Part shown: piece by piece, positions 1-5,822 of the stretch | How the letters are laid out: each line of letters opens with the position of its first letter | Numbering within the stretch: the first letter of the stretch is position 1 | DNA from: JBKECO01 sp047974745 | GTDB lineage: Bacteria > Bacillota > Clostridia > Lachnospirales > Lachnospiraceae | Assembly: GCA_047974745.1 (NCBI GenBank) | Contig: JBKECO010000043.1 | Span: 1 to 10,589, forward strand | Direction of reading: 5' to 3' | DNA length: 10,589 bases | Program-made: the position numbers and the translations under genes | Notes under the pieces: generated by a model | What the model was told of the DNA's origin: nothing | The model's database searches: none | The model's input: the letters and a program-made list of their open reading frames with translations, nothing else

Positions 1-278
1 CAGACATCATGTTCCTTTTTATAAGCTTCATATATCTCCTTTCTTTTTTTTAGAAGATATTTCCGATACGTCACGTTTCGGAGTTTCTTTTCCTCTTTGT
101 ATTCCTTTTTATCAGTGATGTATTTTATAGTCGAAGTAATCATTGTAATTCCCGTTCCTGCAACAGAAATCATGATAAATAGGCCGCGCCTCATCAGTAT
201 ACTTACTGCAACCGTAATACACATCATGCCAAGTGATGGAAGAATTAGTGCAATTAGACCGCCTTTTTTCTTTTTAAG
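1..278 (-). pseudogene. EssC-like type VII secretion ATPase fragment, 5'-truncated and running off the left edge
   Basis: An open frame of 92 codons runs from just after a TGA (279-281) to the window edge. It reads as a lysine-rich start (KKKKGG), two hydrophobic segments (about residues 8-29 and 33-52) separated by MRRG, then a highly charged helix ending EIYEAYKKEHDV. This layout resembles the region of EssC (FtsK/SpoIIIE-type ATPase of Firmicute type VII secretion) where the N-terminal FHA part ends, the two membrane helices follow and the ATPase part begins. No start codon with a ribosome binding site exists at the left end of the frame; the first ATGs (227 and 224) lie inside the first membrane segment. 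The FHA part is missing, because the tRNA terminator begins about 35 bp upstream. One extra A in the A-rich run near 262-277 would extend the frame further upstream, so a frameshift is also possible. I infer a broken remnant or element edge. The family call rests on pattern memory only. Confidence 0.5.
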
Positions 279-313
279 TCATCGTTTGGTAACACGGGAA
301 TGCAGGATACAAC

Positions 314-346
314 AAAAAATCCCCCAAACATTATATTTAGGGGATT
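314..346 (-). terminator. Rho-independent terminator of the tRNA-Leu gene
   Basis: On the minus strand, AATCCCC and GGGGGATT form a stem around an AT-rich loop of about 14 nt, followed by a run of T. It begins 15 nt after the 3' end of the tRNA and reads in the same direction. Confidence 0.8.
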
Positions 347-360
347 CAAGGGATTTAGAG

Positions 361-443
361 TGCCGGCAGTGGGACTTGAACCCACACGTAGTTGCCCACA
401 ACAGATTTTGAGTCTGCCTCGTCTGCCATTCCGACATGCCGGC
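361..443 (-). tRNA. tRNA-Leu (anticodon CAA)
   Basis: The 83-nt minus-strand sequence folds as a class II tRNA. The acceptor stem is GCCGGCA pairing with TGCCGGC, with discriminator A. The anticodon loop is CTCAAAA (anticodon CAA, reading UUG) on a GCAGA/TCTGT stem. A long variable arm follows, then a T-arm GTGGG-TTCAAGT-CCCAC. The 3' CCA is not encoded: the discriminator is followed by CTC. The gene has its own promoter (471-499), a strong leader hairpin and a terminator (314-346). It lies 73 nt downstream of the copA stop codon on the same strand, so read-through from the copper operon is conceivable. tRNA-Leu genes are frequent integration targets, which fits the truncated EssC-like frame just past its terminator. 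Confidence 0.95.
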
Positions 444-467
444 ATTCGTCCGATTGCTCGGACAAAT
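444..467 (-). other. GNRA-capped hairpin in the tRNA-Leu 5' leader
   Basis: Directly upstream of the mature tRNA 5' end, the minus strand contains GTCCGA-GCAA-TCGGAC, six perfect base pairs closed by a GCAA (GNRA) tetraloop. A T-G wobble and the pairing GCATT/AATGC extend it to about 12 bp, the last two of which use the first two nucleotides of the mature tRNA. Such a leader structure would sit at the RNase P cleavage site. Confidence 0.6.
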
Positions 468-470
468 GCT

Positions 471-499
471 ATAATATCATACAGGTATTTAAAAATCAA
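471..499 (-). promoter_or_regulatory. Promoter of tRNA-Leu
   Basis: Minus strand: -35 TTGATT (494-499), 17-bp spacer, -10 TATTAT (471-476). Transcription would start about 20 nt before the mature tRNA. The -35 box lies inside the short hairpin that follows copA. Confidence 0.65.
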
Positions 500-508
500 C
501 GATTTTTT
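491..508 (-). terminator. Weak hairpin after copA
   Basis: AAAAATC-GTT-GATTTTT forms a 7-bp AT-rich stem 9 nt after the copA stop codon. The right arm supplies the T run, and the structure is nearly symmetrical, so it could act on either strand. It is weak compared with the other terminators in the window, so some copper-operon transcription may continue into the tRNA. Confidence 0.4.
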
Positions 509-516
509 AGAAATAT

Positions 517-726
517 TTAAGCAATCTCAATTACATCATAACCAGCATCCGTTACTGCTTTTTTTAATATGTCATCATTTAACTGCTCAGTTAAGGTGAC
601 TGTAGCTTTCTTACCCTCTAGGTCAACAGAAGCTTCCGTTACACCTGTCACTTCCTTTAATGCCTTTTCCACACGTGCCGAACAGTGTGAACAGGTCATA
701 CCTTCAATTTGGATCGTTTTTGTCAT
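517..726 (-). CDS. Possible internally started CopZ-like copper chaperone (3' end of copA)
   Basis: The last 69 codons of copA could be translated separately, because codon 801 is an ATG preceded by AAAGGAAG (735-742) with 8 nt between them, a good Shine-Dalgarno spacing. The product MTKTIQIEGMTCSHC... is a complete single HMA domain: it starts where free CopZ proteins start, has the Cu-binding CxxC (residues 12 and 15) and ends at the typical domain boundary (AGYDVIEIA). The 40-odd residues before the ATG are a Ser/Lys/Val-rich linker of no obvious fold. What is seen is the ATG, its ribosome binding site and the domain fit. Separate translation is inference. The alternative is an old copA-copZ pair fused in frame, with the ribosome binding site surviving as a fossil. 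Confidence 0.45.
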   Translation of the reverse strand: MTKTIQIEGMTCSHCSARVEKALKEVTGVTEASVDLEGKKATVTLTEQLNDDILKKAVTDAGYDVIEIA

Positions 727-3126
727 TGTTCTTTCTTCCTTTCTCTGAATTTCAGTGGTTACTCGCACTGGAGCAGTTACTTGCTCTGGAGCGTTTACAA
801 CTTCTATCCCATTGCTACTTTTTGATTTGCTACCCTTAAGCTTAACTCTCTTTAATCTCAAAGCATTCATTACAACACATACACTGCTAAGGCTCATGGC
901 TGCTGCGCCGAACATTGGATCCAGATGTATTCCAAAAGCCGGATAGAAAACGCCTGCTGCAAGCGGTATTCCGATAACGTTGTAGAAAAATGCCCAGAAA
1001 AGGTTCTGTCTGATATTGCGAATTACCGCTCTACTGAGCCTGATGGCTCCGGTTGCATCCAACAGATCGTTCCTCATAAGGACCACATCTGCACTTTCGA
1101 TCGCTACATCAGTCCCAGCTCCAATCGCAATACCCACATCTGCTCTGGCAAGTGCAGGCGCATCGTTGATTCCATCCCCGATCATAGCAACCTTATGACC
1201 ACTCTTTTGGAGATTTGAAATCTTCTCTTCTTTCTGGGTCGGAAGAACTCCGGCAATGACTTCATCGATTCCGACCTGATTCTTAATTGCATTCGCAGTC
1301 TCTATCCTGTCTCCAGTAAGCATTATGACATGGAGACCCAGTTCCTTAAATTTATGTACCGCTTCTTTGCTGGTTTCTTTTACGATATCTGCAACTGCAA
1401 TAATACCAATGACTGCCTGCTCTCCTGCAAAAATCAATGGAGTCTTGCCCTGCTCTGCAATTTCAGTCATACTCTTTTTAAATTCATTTGTCAATGGGAT
1501 CTGCATTTCTTCCATGAGTGCTTCGTTACCTGCATAGAATTTTGTTCCTTCGATCGTCCCTTTAATACCTTTACCAAACACAGCTTCAAAATCAGTTACC
1601 TTCTGTAATTCGACATTCTGTTTCTGTGCCTCATTTACGACAGCTTCGGCTAGAGGGTGCTCACTACCCTTTTCCAGGCTTGCTGCGATCTTTAATATTT
1701 GGGAATCATTATAATTCGTATCGATCACGAAAACATCTGTCACCACCGGCTTACCCTGGGTAATCGTGCCAGTCTTATCGAGAACCACAGTGTCGACCTC
1801 ATGTGCCATCTCAAGAGCTTCACCAGATTTGATTAAAATTCCATTTTCTGCACCCTTACCAGTGCCCACCATAATAGCAACCGGTGTAGCCAGGCCCAGT
1901 GCACAGGGGCAGGAAATGACGAGCACTGCAATTACCGTGGATAAAGCAAATTCAAATCCTGCACCAGCAATAATCCAGACAATTCCTGTCAAAAGGGCAA
2001 AAACAATAACCACCGGCACGAAAATACCGGATATCTTATCCGCTAACTGTGCAATTGGAGCCTTGCTGGCAGATGCCTCTTCCACAAGGCGTATGATCTG
2101 TGCGATCGTTGTATCTTCCCCAACTTTTGTTGCTCTAGCCTGGACAGATCCTGTCTTATTCAAGGTAGCAGATACGATCGTATCCCCTTCGCCCTTCAGG
2201 ATCGGAATACTTTCCCCAGTAATAGCCGATTCATCAAAAGAAGATCTGCCCTCTATGATAATTCCATCTGCTGCAACGGATTCACCCGGACGCACCAGGA
2301 ATAAATCATTTTTTTGAAGATTCTCGACATCGATTATCTCTTCGACCCCATCACGAATCACTGTTACTTTTTTCGGTGTCAGATCCAGCAGTTTACTGAT
2401 CGCTTCGCTTGTTTTACCCTTCGACTTTGTTTCCAGGTACTTACCAATCGTAATCAATGTGAGGATCGTACCTGCAGACTCCAGATATAGGTTAGATCTA
2501 TATTGATCGACGAGCTCGGTCATTCCATGTCCCAGCCCATAGCCCATCATAAAGATCGCAAAAATACCGTAAAAAACAGCTGCGCCAGAACCTATTGCAA
2601 TCAGACTGTCCATATTCGGACTCCGTCTGAACAGAGATTTGAATCCGTTGACAAAATATTTGCGATTTGCTGCCAGGATCGGTGTCAAAAGCAGGAGCTG
2701 AAGAATTGCATAATTTACAGCATTTTCAGTACCATGCAGGTACATCATTTCCAATTTTGGAGCCGGTACTCCAAGTAGATCCATAATCATATGACCCATC
2801 GTCAGATACATCAGTGGAATCCAGAATATGATAGAAATGATCAGTCGCTTTTTCATCTGATTTGTGGATTTCTTTCCTTCGGCAACAACATCACTCTTTG
2901 CTTCTTTTTTTCCATCCTTTTGCTGGGAAGCTCCATAACCTGCATTTTCTACTGCTTTTATGATTTTTTCCGGACTAAGCTGCTCTTCTTTATATTCCAC
3001 CTGCATGGAATTCGTTAGTAAATTGACACTGACATTTGTCATTCCCGGCAGTTTTGACACACTTTTTTCAACATGACTCGAGCATGCGGAGCACGTCATT
3101 CCCGTAATACTATATTTTTCTTTCAT
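517..3126 (-). CDS. copA: Copper(I)-exporting P1B-type ATPase with N- and C-terminal HMA domains
   Basis: This 869-residue membrane pump exports Cu(I) using ATP. Domains in order: N-terminal HMA with MTCSAC (10-15); two helices (about 94-118 and 138-158); two more (about 173-198 and 215-231); actuator domain with TGES (303-306); a helix pair around 367-415 ending in the metal-binding CPC (406-408); phosphorylation site DKTGT with Asp450; nucleotide-binding HP (490-491); GDGIND (650-655); and two last helices carrying the YN (715-716) and MxxSS (744-748) signatures of Cu(I) pumps. Beyond the usual end (about 760), a hydrophilic linker leads to a second HMA domain with MTCSHC (810-815). Most Firmicute CopA proteins have their HMA domains only at the N-terminus, so this tail is unusual. 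The ATG at 3126 follows AGGAGGGG (3138-3145). csoR lies 25 bp upstream in the same operon, so expression should be copper-induced through CsoR. Confidence 0.97.
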   Translation of the reverse strand: MKEKYSITGMTCSACSSHVEKSVSKLPGMTNVSVNLLTNSMQVEYKEEQLSPEKIIKAVENAGYGASQQKDGKKEAKSDVVAEGKKSTNQMKKRLIISIIFWIPLMYLTMGHMIMDLLGVPAPKLEMMYLHGTENAVNYAILQLLLLTPILAANRKYFVNGFKSLFRRSPNMDSLIAIGSGAAVFYGIFAIFMMGYGLGHGMTELVDQYRSNLYLESAGTILTLITIGKYLETKSKGKTSEAISKLLDLTPKKVTVIRDGVEEIIDVENLQKNDLFLVRPGESVAADGIIIEGRSSFDESAITGESIPILKGEGDTIVSATLNKTGSVQARATKVGEDTTIAQIIRLVEEASASKAPIAQLADKISGIFVPVVIVFALLTGIVWIIAGAGFEFALSTVIAVLVISCPCALGLATPVAIMVGTGKGAENGILIKSGEALEMAHEVDTVVLDKTGTITQGKPVVTDVFVIDTNYNDSQILKIAASLEKGSEHPLAEAVVNEAQKQNVELQKVTDFEAVFGKGIKGTIEGTKFYAGNEALMEEMQIPLTNEFKKSMTEIAEQGKTPLIFAGEQAVIGIIAVADIVKETSKEAVHKFKELGLHVIMLTGDRIETANAIKNQVGIDEVIAGVLPTQKEEKISNLQKSGHKVAMIGDGINDAPALARADVGIAIGAGTDVAIESADVVLMRNDLLDATGAIRLSRAVIRNIRQNLFWAFFYNVIGIPLAAGVFYPAFGIHLDPMFGAAAMSLSSVCVVMNALRLKRVKLKGSKSKSSNGIEVVNAPEQVTAPVRVTTEIQRKEERTMTKTIQIEGMTCSHCSARVEKALKEVTGVTEASVDLEGKKATVTLTEQLNDDILKKAVTDAGYDVIEIA

Positions 3127-3151
3127 TTGATCTTAATCCCCTCCTGGCTTG

Positions 3152-3472
3152 TTATTTCATGAGCTTTTTTAATAGTTCGCATAATTCATCTACAGCTTCA
3201 TCGCTGCCCTCTCTGATATCATCCTTTACACAGCTGTGTATATGTCTCGCTAAAAGTTCTTTGTTAAAACTGTTAAGGGCGGACTGGACAGCGGATACCT
3301 GAGTCAGAATATCGACACAGTACCGTTCGCTTTCTACCATTTGACGAATCCCTCGAATCTGCCCTTCTACTTTATTTAAACGTGTGACCAATGCTTTCAA
3401 CTCTGATTCTTCCCTATGCTTGACCTTATTGGTCGAGTCATTCTCATTACTGATACTACAGCTGCATGACAT
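3152..3472 (-). CDS. csoR: Copper-sensing transcriptional repressor CsoR
   Basis: A 106-residue member of the CsoR/RcnR family (DUF156), an all-helical DNA-binding repressor that releases DNA on binding Cu(I). The copper ligands are visible with the spacing of known CsoR proteins: Cys52, then His77 and Cys81 (HxxxC), with Cys to His 25 residues apart. The conserved segment RLNKVEGQIRGIRQMVE is at 31-47. The start at 3472 is chosen because AAGGAGG (3479-3485) lies just before it. The frame stays open upstream to 3520, but the extra residues would be encoded by the operator itself. The N-terminus reads MSCSCS, giving an added Cys-x-Cys that could bind metal. It is the first gene of the csoR-copA operon and probably represses its own promoter. 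Confidence 0.95.
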   Translation of the reverse strand: MSCSCSISNENDSTNKVKHREESELKALVTRLNKVEGQIRGIRQMVESERYCVDILTQVSAVQSALNSFNKELLARHIHSCVKDDIREGSDEAVDELCELLKKLMK

Positions 3473-3489
3473 ATGAATCCTCCTTTCAG

Positions 3490-3506
3490 ATACCCCTATA
3501 GGGTAT
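3490..3506 (-). promoter_or_regulatory. CsoR operator
   Basis: ATACCCCTATAGGGTAT is a near-perfect palindrome of the type bound by copper-specific CsoR proteins (TACCC...GGGTA arms around an AT centre). It begins 4 bp downstream of the -10 box of the csoR promoter and covers the expected transcription start, so a bound repressor would block polymerase directly. The assignment is supported by the adjacent csoR and copA genes. Confidence 0.88.
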
Positions 3507-3510
3507 ATTG

Positions 3511-3539
3511 ATATTACCATGATAAAATCAACTTGTCAA
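3511..3539 (-). promoter_or_regulatory. Promoter of the csoR-copA operon
   Basis: Minus strand: a perfect -35 TTGACA (3534-3539), a 17-bp spacer and -10 TAATAT (3511-3516). Transcription should start at about 3504, inside the CsoR operator. Confidence 0.85.
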
Positions 3540-3562
3540 TACATATCTGAATAGTATGGATT

Positions 3563-3590
3563 AAAAAAAAGACCGAATCCATCGATTCGG
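3563..3590 (-). terminator. Terminator of the trmB-like/decarboxylase unit
   Basis: Minus strand: CCGAATC-GATG-GATTCGG, a 7-bp perfect stem, followed by TC and eight T (3563-3570). It separates this unit from the csoR promoter. Confidence 0.85.
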
Positions 3591-3591
3591 C

Positions 3592-3647
3592 TTTTCTATC
3601 ATCTATTTTCAATCATCTGTTTTCTATCATCTATTTTCTATCTGCTA
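3592..3647. repeat. Four tandem copies of a 14-bp unit
   Basis: Four adjacent 14-bp units, plus strand: ttttctatcatcta, ttttcaatcatctg, ttttctatcatcta, ttttctatctgcta. Copies 1 and 3 are identical; copies 2 and 4 differ from them at two and three positions. The array fills the space between the decarboxylase stop codon and its terminator hairpin, so it would be transcribed as 3' untranslated RNA. Confidence 0.9.
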
Positions 3648-3661
3648 TCGTTAAATCCCTT

Positions 3662-4942
3662 CTACTTTTCACTATAGTCCATGTCTTTTAAGATATCAAA
3701 ACAATCAAATGTTGAGAAATAGTCCTTCGGTGTTTCTGCCCTACGTACCAGCGCAAAGCTGCCATCCTCCTGCAGAAGTATCTCGGCGGACCTAAGCTTT
3801 CCGTTATAATTATAACCCATTGCAAATCCATGTGCTCCTGTATCATGAATAACAAGAAAATCACCTTTATCGATTTTTGGAAGCATTCTGTCAATCGCAA
3901 ACTTATCGTTATTCTCGCATAAAGAGCCGGTAACATCGTACTTATGGTCACAGATGTTATTATCTTTCCCCATGACCGTAATATGGTGATACGCGCCATA
4001 CATCGCAGGTCTCATCAAATTCACAGCACATGCATCCACACCGATATATTCCTTATAGGTATGCTTTTCATGAATTACTTTTGTCACCAGGCATCCATAA
4101 GGACCCATCATAAAGCGTCCCATCTCAGCATAGATCGCTACATCGCCCATTCCTGCAGGAACAAGTACCTCTTCATATACCTGCCTCACACCATTTCCAA
4201 TCGCAATGATATCATTTGGCTCTTGATCAGGTGAATAGGGAATTCCGATTCCTCCTGATAAATTAATAAATCTGATATCACATCCTGTCGCTTCTTTAAG
4301 CTCCACAACCGTTTCAAACAAGGTCTTAGCAAGGGTTGGATAGTACTCATTGGTTACCGTATTGCTGGCAAGAAAAGCATGAACACCAAACTGTTTCGCC
4401 CCCTTCTCCTTCAATATCCGAAAGCCTTCAAACAGCTGCTCCTTTGTAAAACCATACTTTGCATCACCGGGGTTGTCCATAATACTGTTACTTATCTTGA
4501 ATACTCCTCCCGGATTAAATCGACAGCTGATGGTCTCAGGAATATGTCCGATGGTCTTCTCCAGAAAATCAATATGGGTAAAATCGTCTAAATTGATCGT
4601 TGCACCGATCTTGTCCGCATATGCGAATTCTTCGGCTGGTGTATCATTTGAGGAGAACATGATTTCCTCTCCCTGAAATCCTAATGTCTCTGCCAGCATC
4701 AGCTCCGTCATGGAGGAACAGTCGCATCCACAATTGTATTCTTTTAAAATATTGATCAAAAACGGGTTTGGAGTTGCCTTCACTGCGAAATATTCTTTAA
4801 ATCCCTTGTTCCAGGAAAAAGCCTCCTGAACTGCCTTCGCATTTTTGCGTATCCCCTTTTCATCATATAAATGAAATGGGGTTGGATATGTTTTTGAGAT
4901 CTGTTCTATTTTTTCTTGTGTAACAAATGGTTCTTTCTTCAT
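3662..4942 (-). CDS. lysA: PLP-dependent decarboxylase, LysA (diaminopimelate decarboxylase) family
   Basis: A 426-residue fold-type III PLP enzyme of the Orn/DAP/Arg decarboxylase group 2 family, most likely converting meso-diaminopimelate to lysine in the cytosol. Visible landmarks: the PLP lysine in YFAVKATPNP (Lys55); FGVHAF with His188; glycine loop LSGGIGI (228-234) for the phosphate; EMGR (273-276) in place of the common EPGR; CENND (342-346), whose Cys is the usual cross-subunit active-site residue; and DTGAHGFAMGYNYN (367-380), matching the GAY...YN block near the C-terminus. Several blocks differ from textbook LysA (no HCHIGSQ, no EPGR), so another amino-acid substrate is possible. 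The start overlaps the 3' region of the regulator unit: its ribosome binding site (AAGGGAG) lies in the last codons of the upstream gene, and only 3 bp separate the genes, which suggests coupled translation. Confidence 0.8.
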   Translation of the reverse strand: MKKEPFVTQEKIEQISKTYPTPFHLYDEKGIRKNAKAVQEAFSWNKGFKEYFAVKATPNPFLINILKEYNCGCDCSSMTELMLAETLGFQGEEIMFSSNDTPAEEFAYADKIGATINLDDFTHIDFLEKTIGHIPETISCRFNPGGVFKISNSIMDNPGDAKYGFTKEQLFEGFRILKEKGAKQFGVHAFLASNTVTNEYYPTLAKTLFETVVELKEATGCDIRFINLSGGIGIPYSPDQEPNDIIAIGNGVRQVYEEVLVPAGMGDVAIYAEMGRFMMGPYGCLVTKVIHEKHTYKEYIGVDACAVNLMRPAMYGAYHHITVMGKDNNICDHKYDVTGSLCENNDKFAIDRMLPKIDKGDFLVIHDTGAHGFAMGYNYNGKLRSAEILLQEDGSFALVRRAETPKDYFSTFDCFDILKDMDYSEK

Positions 4943-4945
4943 GAT

Positions 4946-5653
4946 TTATATATCTCCCTTCATCATCTGGATTATTTTAATTTCATTGCTTAAGGAATCT
5001 TTGAATACTCTGACAAAATTGCTCTGCCCTGAGAAAAGGCAGGTACTGTCCTCTTTTTTCCCATATTCTCCCGTTAAAACATTTTTCGAATCCGAAATCA
5101 CACCGACCTGATATTCTTTATTCTGTGTCCGGTAGCTTAGGATTCCTTTCTGATCCATGTCTTCATCTGTCAAAATAACGACCTTCTTTCCGAGGGCAAC
5201 TGCTTCAGCAATATCCTGTTCAAATATTTGTATCGAATCCCATGTCATGGATAGATAGATTCTTTGTTCGGCATCCCGAATCAGGTTCTTTACTTTATTT
5301 TGTATATTTACATCTCCAGTGATCGTCAGATAGCCCTCCTCTAATGACTTTCCTTTCGGCATGTTCCTTCGGATCTCTTCACTCAAATCGGTCAGCCCCC
5401 GAATTTTATTCAAAAGGAACTCGTCGATCTCTACCGGCTGATATTTGACTGATGTTTGTTCCGTCGTATAGGCAGCCCCTTTATCGACTAGACCTGCTAA
5501 AGCATTGTATGCATTTGAACGGGAAACACCCGTTAACTTGGCTGCTTCATATCCAGTCATTTCCCCATTTTGGAGAAGGCAGAGATAGACAACAGCCTCT
5601 TGTCTTGTCAATCCAAATGCCATTATTTTTTCTGCAAGCTGTGTTAGATCCAT
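4946..5653 (-). CDS. TrmB-family transcriptional regulator
   Basis: A 235-residue DNA-binding protein. Residues 10-75 form a winged helix-turn-helix of the TrmB type (GLTRQEAVVYLCLL, then TGYEAAKLTGVSRSNAYNAL as the turn and recognition helix). A linker follows, then an effector part of about 110-230 with the phospholipase-D-like fold usual in bacterial TrmB relatives (RIYLSMTWDSIQIF...). Archaeal TrmB proteins sense sugars, but the ligand of this bacterial type cannot be read from sequence. The start at 5653 is supported by GAGGTGA just upstream. The decarboxylase gene begins 3 bp after its stop, so the two form one unit and the regulator probably controls its own operon. The divergent transglycosylase may also be a target, as the two promoters lie about 100 bp apart. 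Confidence 0.85.
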   Translation of the reverse strand: MDLTQLAEKIMAFGLTRQEAVVYLCLLQNGEMTGYEAAKLTGVSRSNAYNALAGLVDKGAAYTTEQTSVKYQPVEIDEFLLNKIRGLTDLSEEIRRNMPKGKSLEEGYLTITGDVNIQNKVKNLIRDAEQRIYLSMTWDSIQIFEQDIAEAVALGKKVVILTDEDMDQKGILSYRTQNKEYQVGVISDSKNVLTGEYGKKEDSTCLFSGQSNFVRVFKDSLSNEIKIIQMMKGDI

Positions 5654-5672
5654 ATTTCACCTCATTTAGTGG

Positions 5673-5691
5673 TACTATCTAGGAATACTAT
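5673..5691. repeat. Direct repeat over the trmB-like promoter, candidate operator
   Basis: TACTAT occurs twice with a 13-bp period (5673-5678 and 5686-5691). The second copy overlaps the -10 box and the first lies around the transcription start of the regulator gene. The position suits autoregulation; the binding protein is not known. Confidence 0.4.
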
Positions 5692-5715
5692 AGTTGTTTT
5701 TTTGCTGAATGTCAA
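5687..5715 (-). promoter_or_regulatory. Promoter of the trmB-like/decarboxylase operon
   Basis: Minus strand: perfect -35 TTGACA (5710-5715), 17-bp spacer, -10 TATAGT (5687-5692). The start site would lie near 5680, about 27 nt before the ATG. Confidence 0.8.
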
Positions 5716-5723
5716 TCTTGGCA

Positions 5724-5769
5724 TGATTCATTTGCACTAAAATCGTTCCGTGAGTCGTTTGCACTAAAA
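5724..5769. repeat. Two 19-bp direct repeats upstream of the transglycosylase gene
   Basis: tgattcatttgcactaaaa (5724-5742) and tgagtcgtttgcactaaaa (5751-5769) match at 17 of 19 positions with a 27-bp period. The second copy contains the -35 box (TTGCAC) of the downstream promoter, and the first lies just upstream of it. This looks like a double site for a regulator, or a duplication that created the promoter. Confidence 0.7.
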
Positions 5770-5787
5770 CAAAAACTGTGATATAGT
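5759..5787 (+). promoter_or_regulatory. Promoter of the lytic transglycosylase gene
   Basis: -35 TTGCAC (5759-5764), 17-bp spacer, -10 TATAGT (5782-5787). The start would be near 5794, about 29 nt before the ATG, which is preceded by GAGAGG. Confidence 0.7.
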
Positions 5788-5822
5788 AGTTACAATATTT
5801 ATGCAGTACGAGAGGAAAAACA

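Noticed and set aside
254..499. 81-codon minus-strand frame and a 99-codon plus-strand frame across the tRNA
   Set aside because: Both run through the tRNA-Leu gene, its leader and its terminator; the tRNA explains the sequence.
1766..2317. 183-codon plus-strand frame opposite copA
   Set aside because: It is the antisense shadow of a strongly conserved ATPase, with no ribosome binding site or recognisable protein features.
3473..3520. Upstream ATG extending csoR by 16 residues
   Set aside because: It would place the start codon upstream of or within the promoter start and operator, while a strong AAGGAGG precedes the ATG at 3472.
3592..3647. CRISPR-like array
   Set aside because: The units are directly adjacent 14-bp copies with no spacers, and no cas genes are present.
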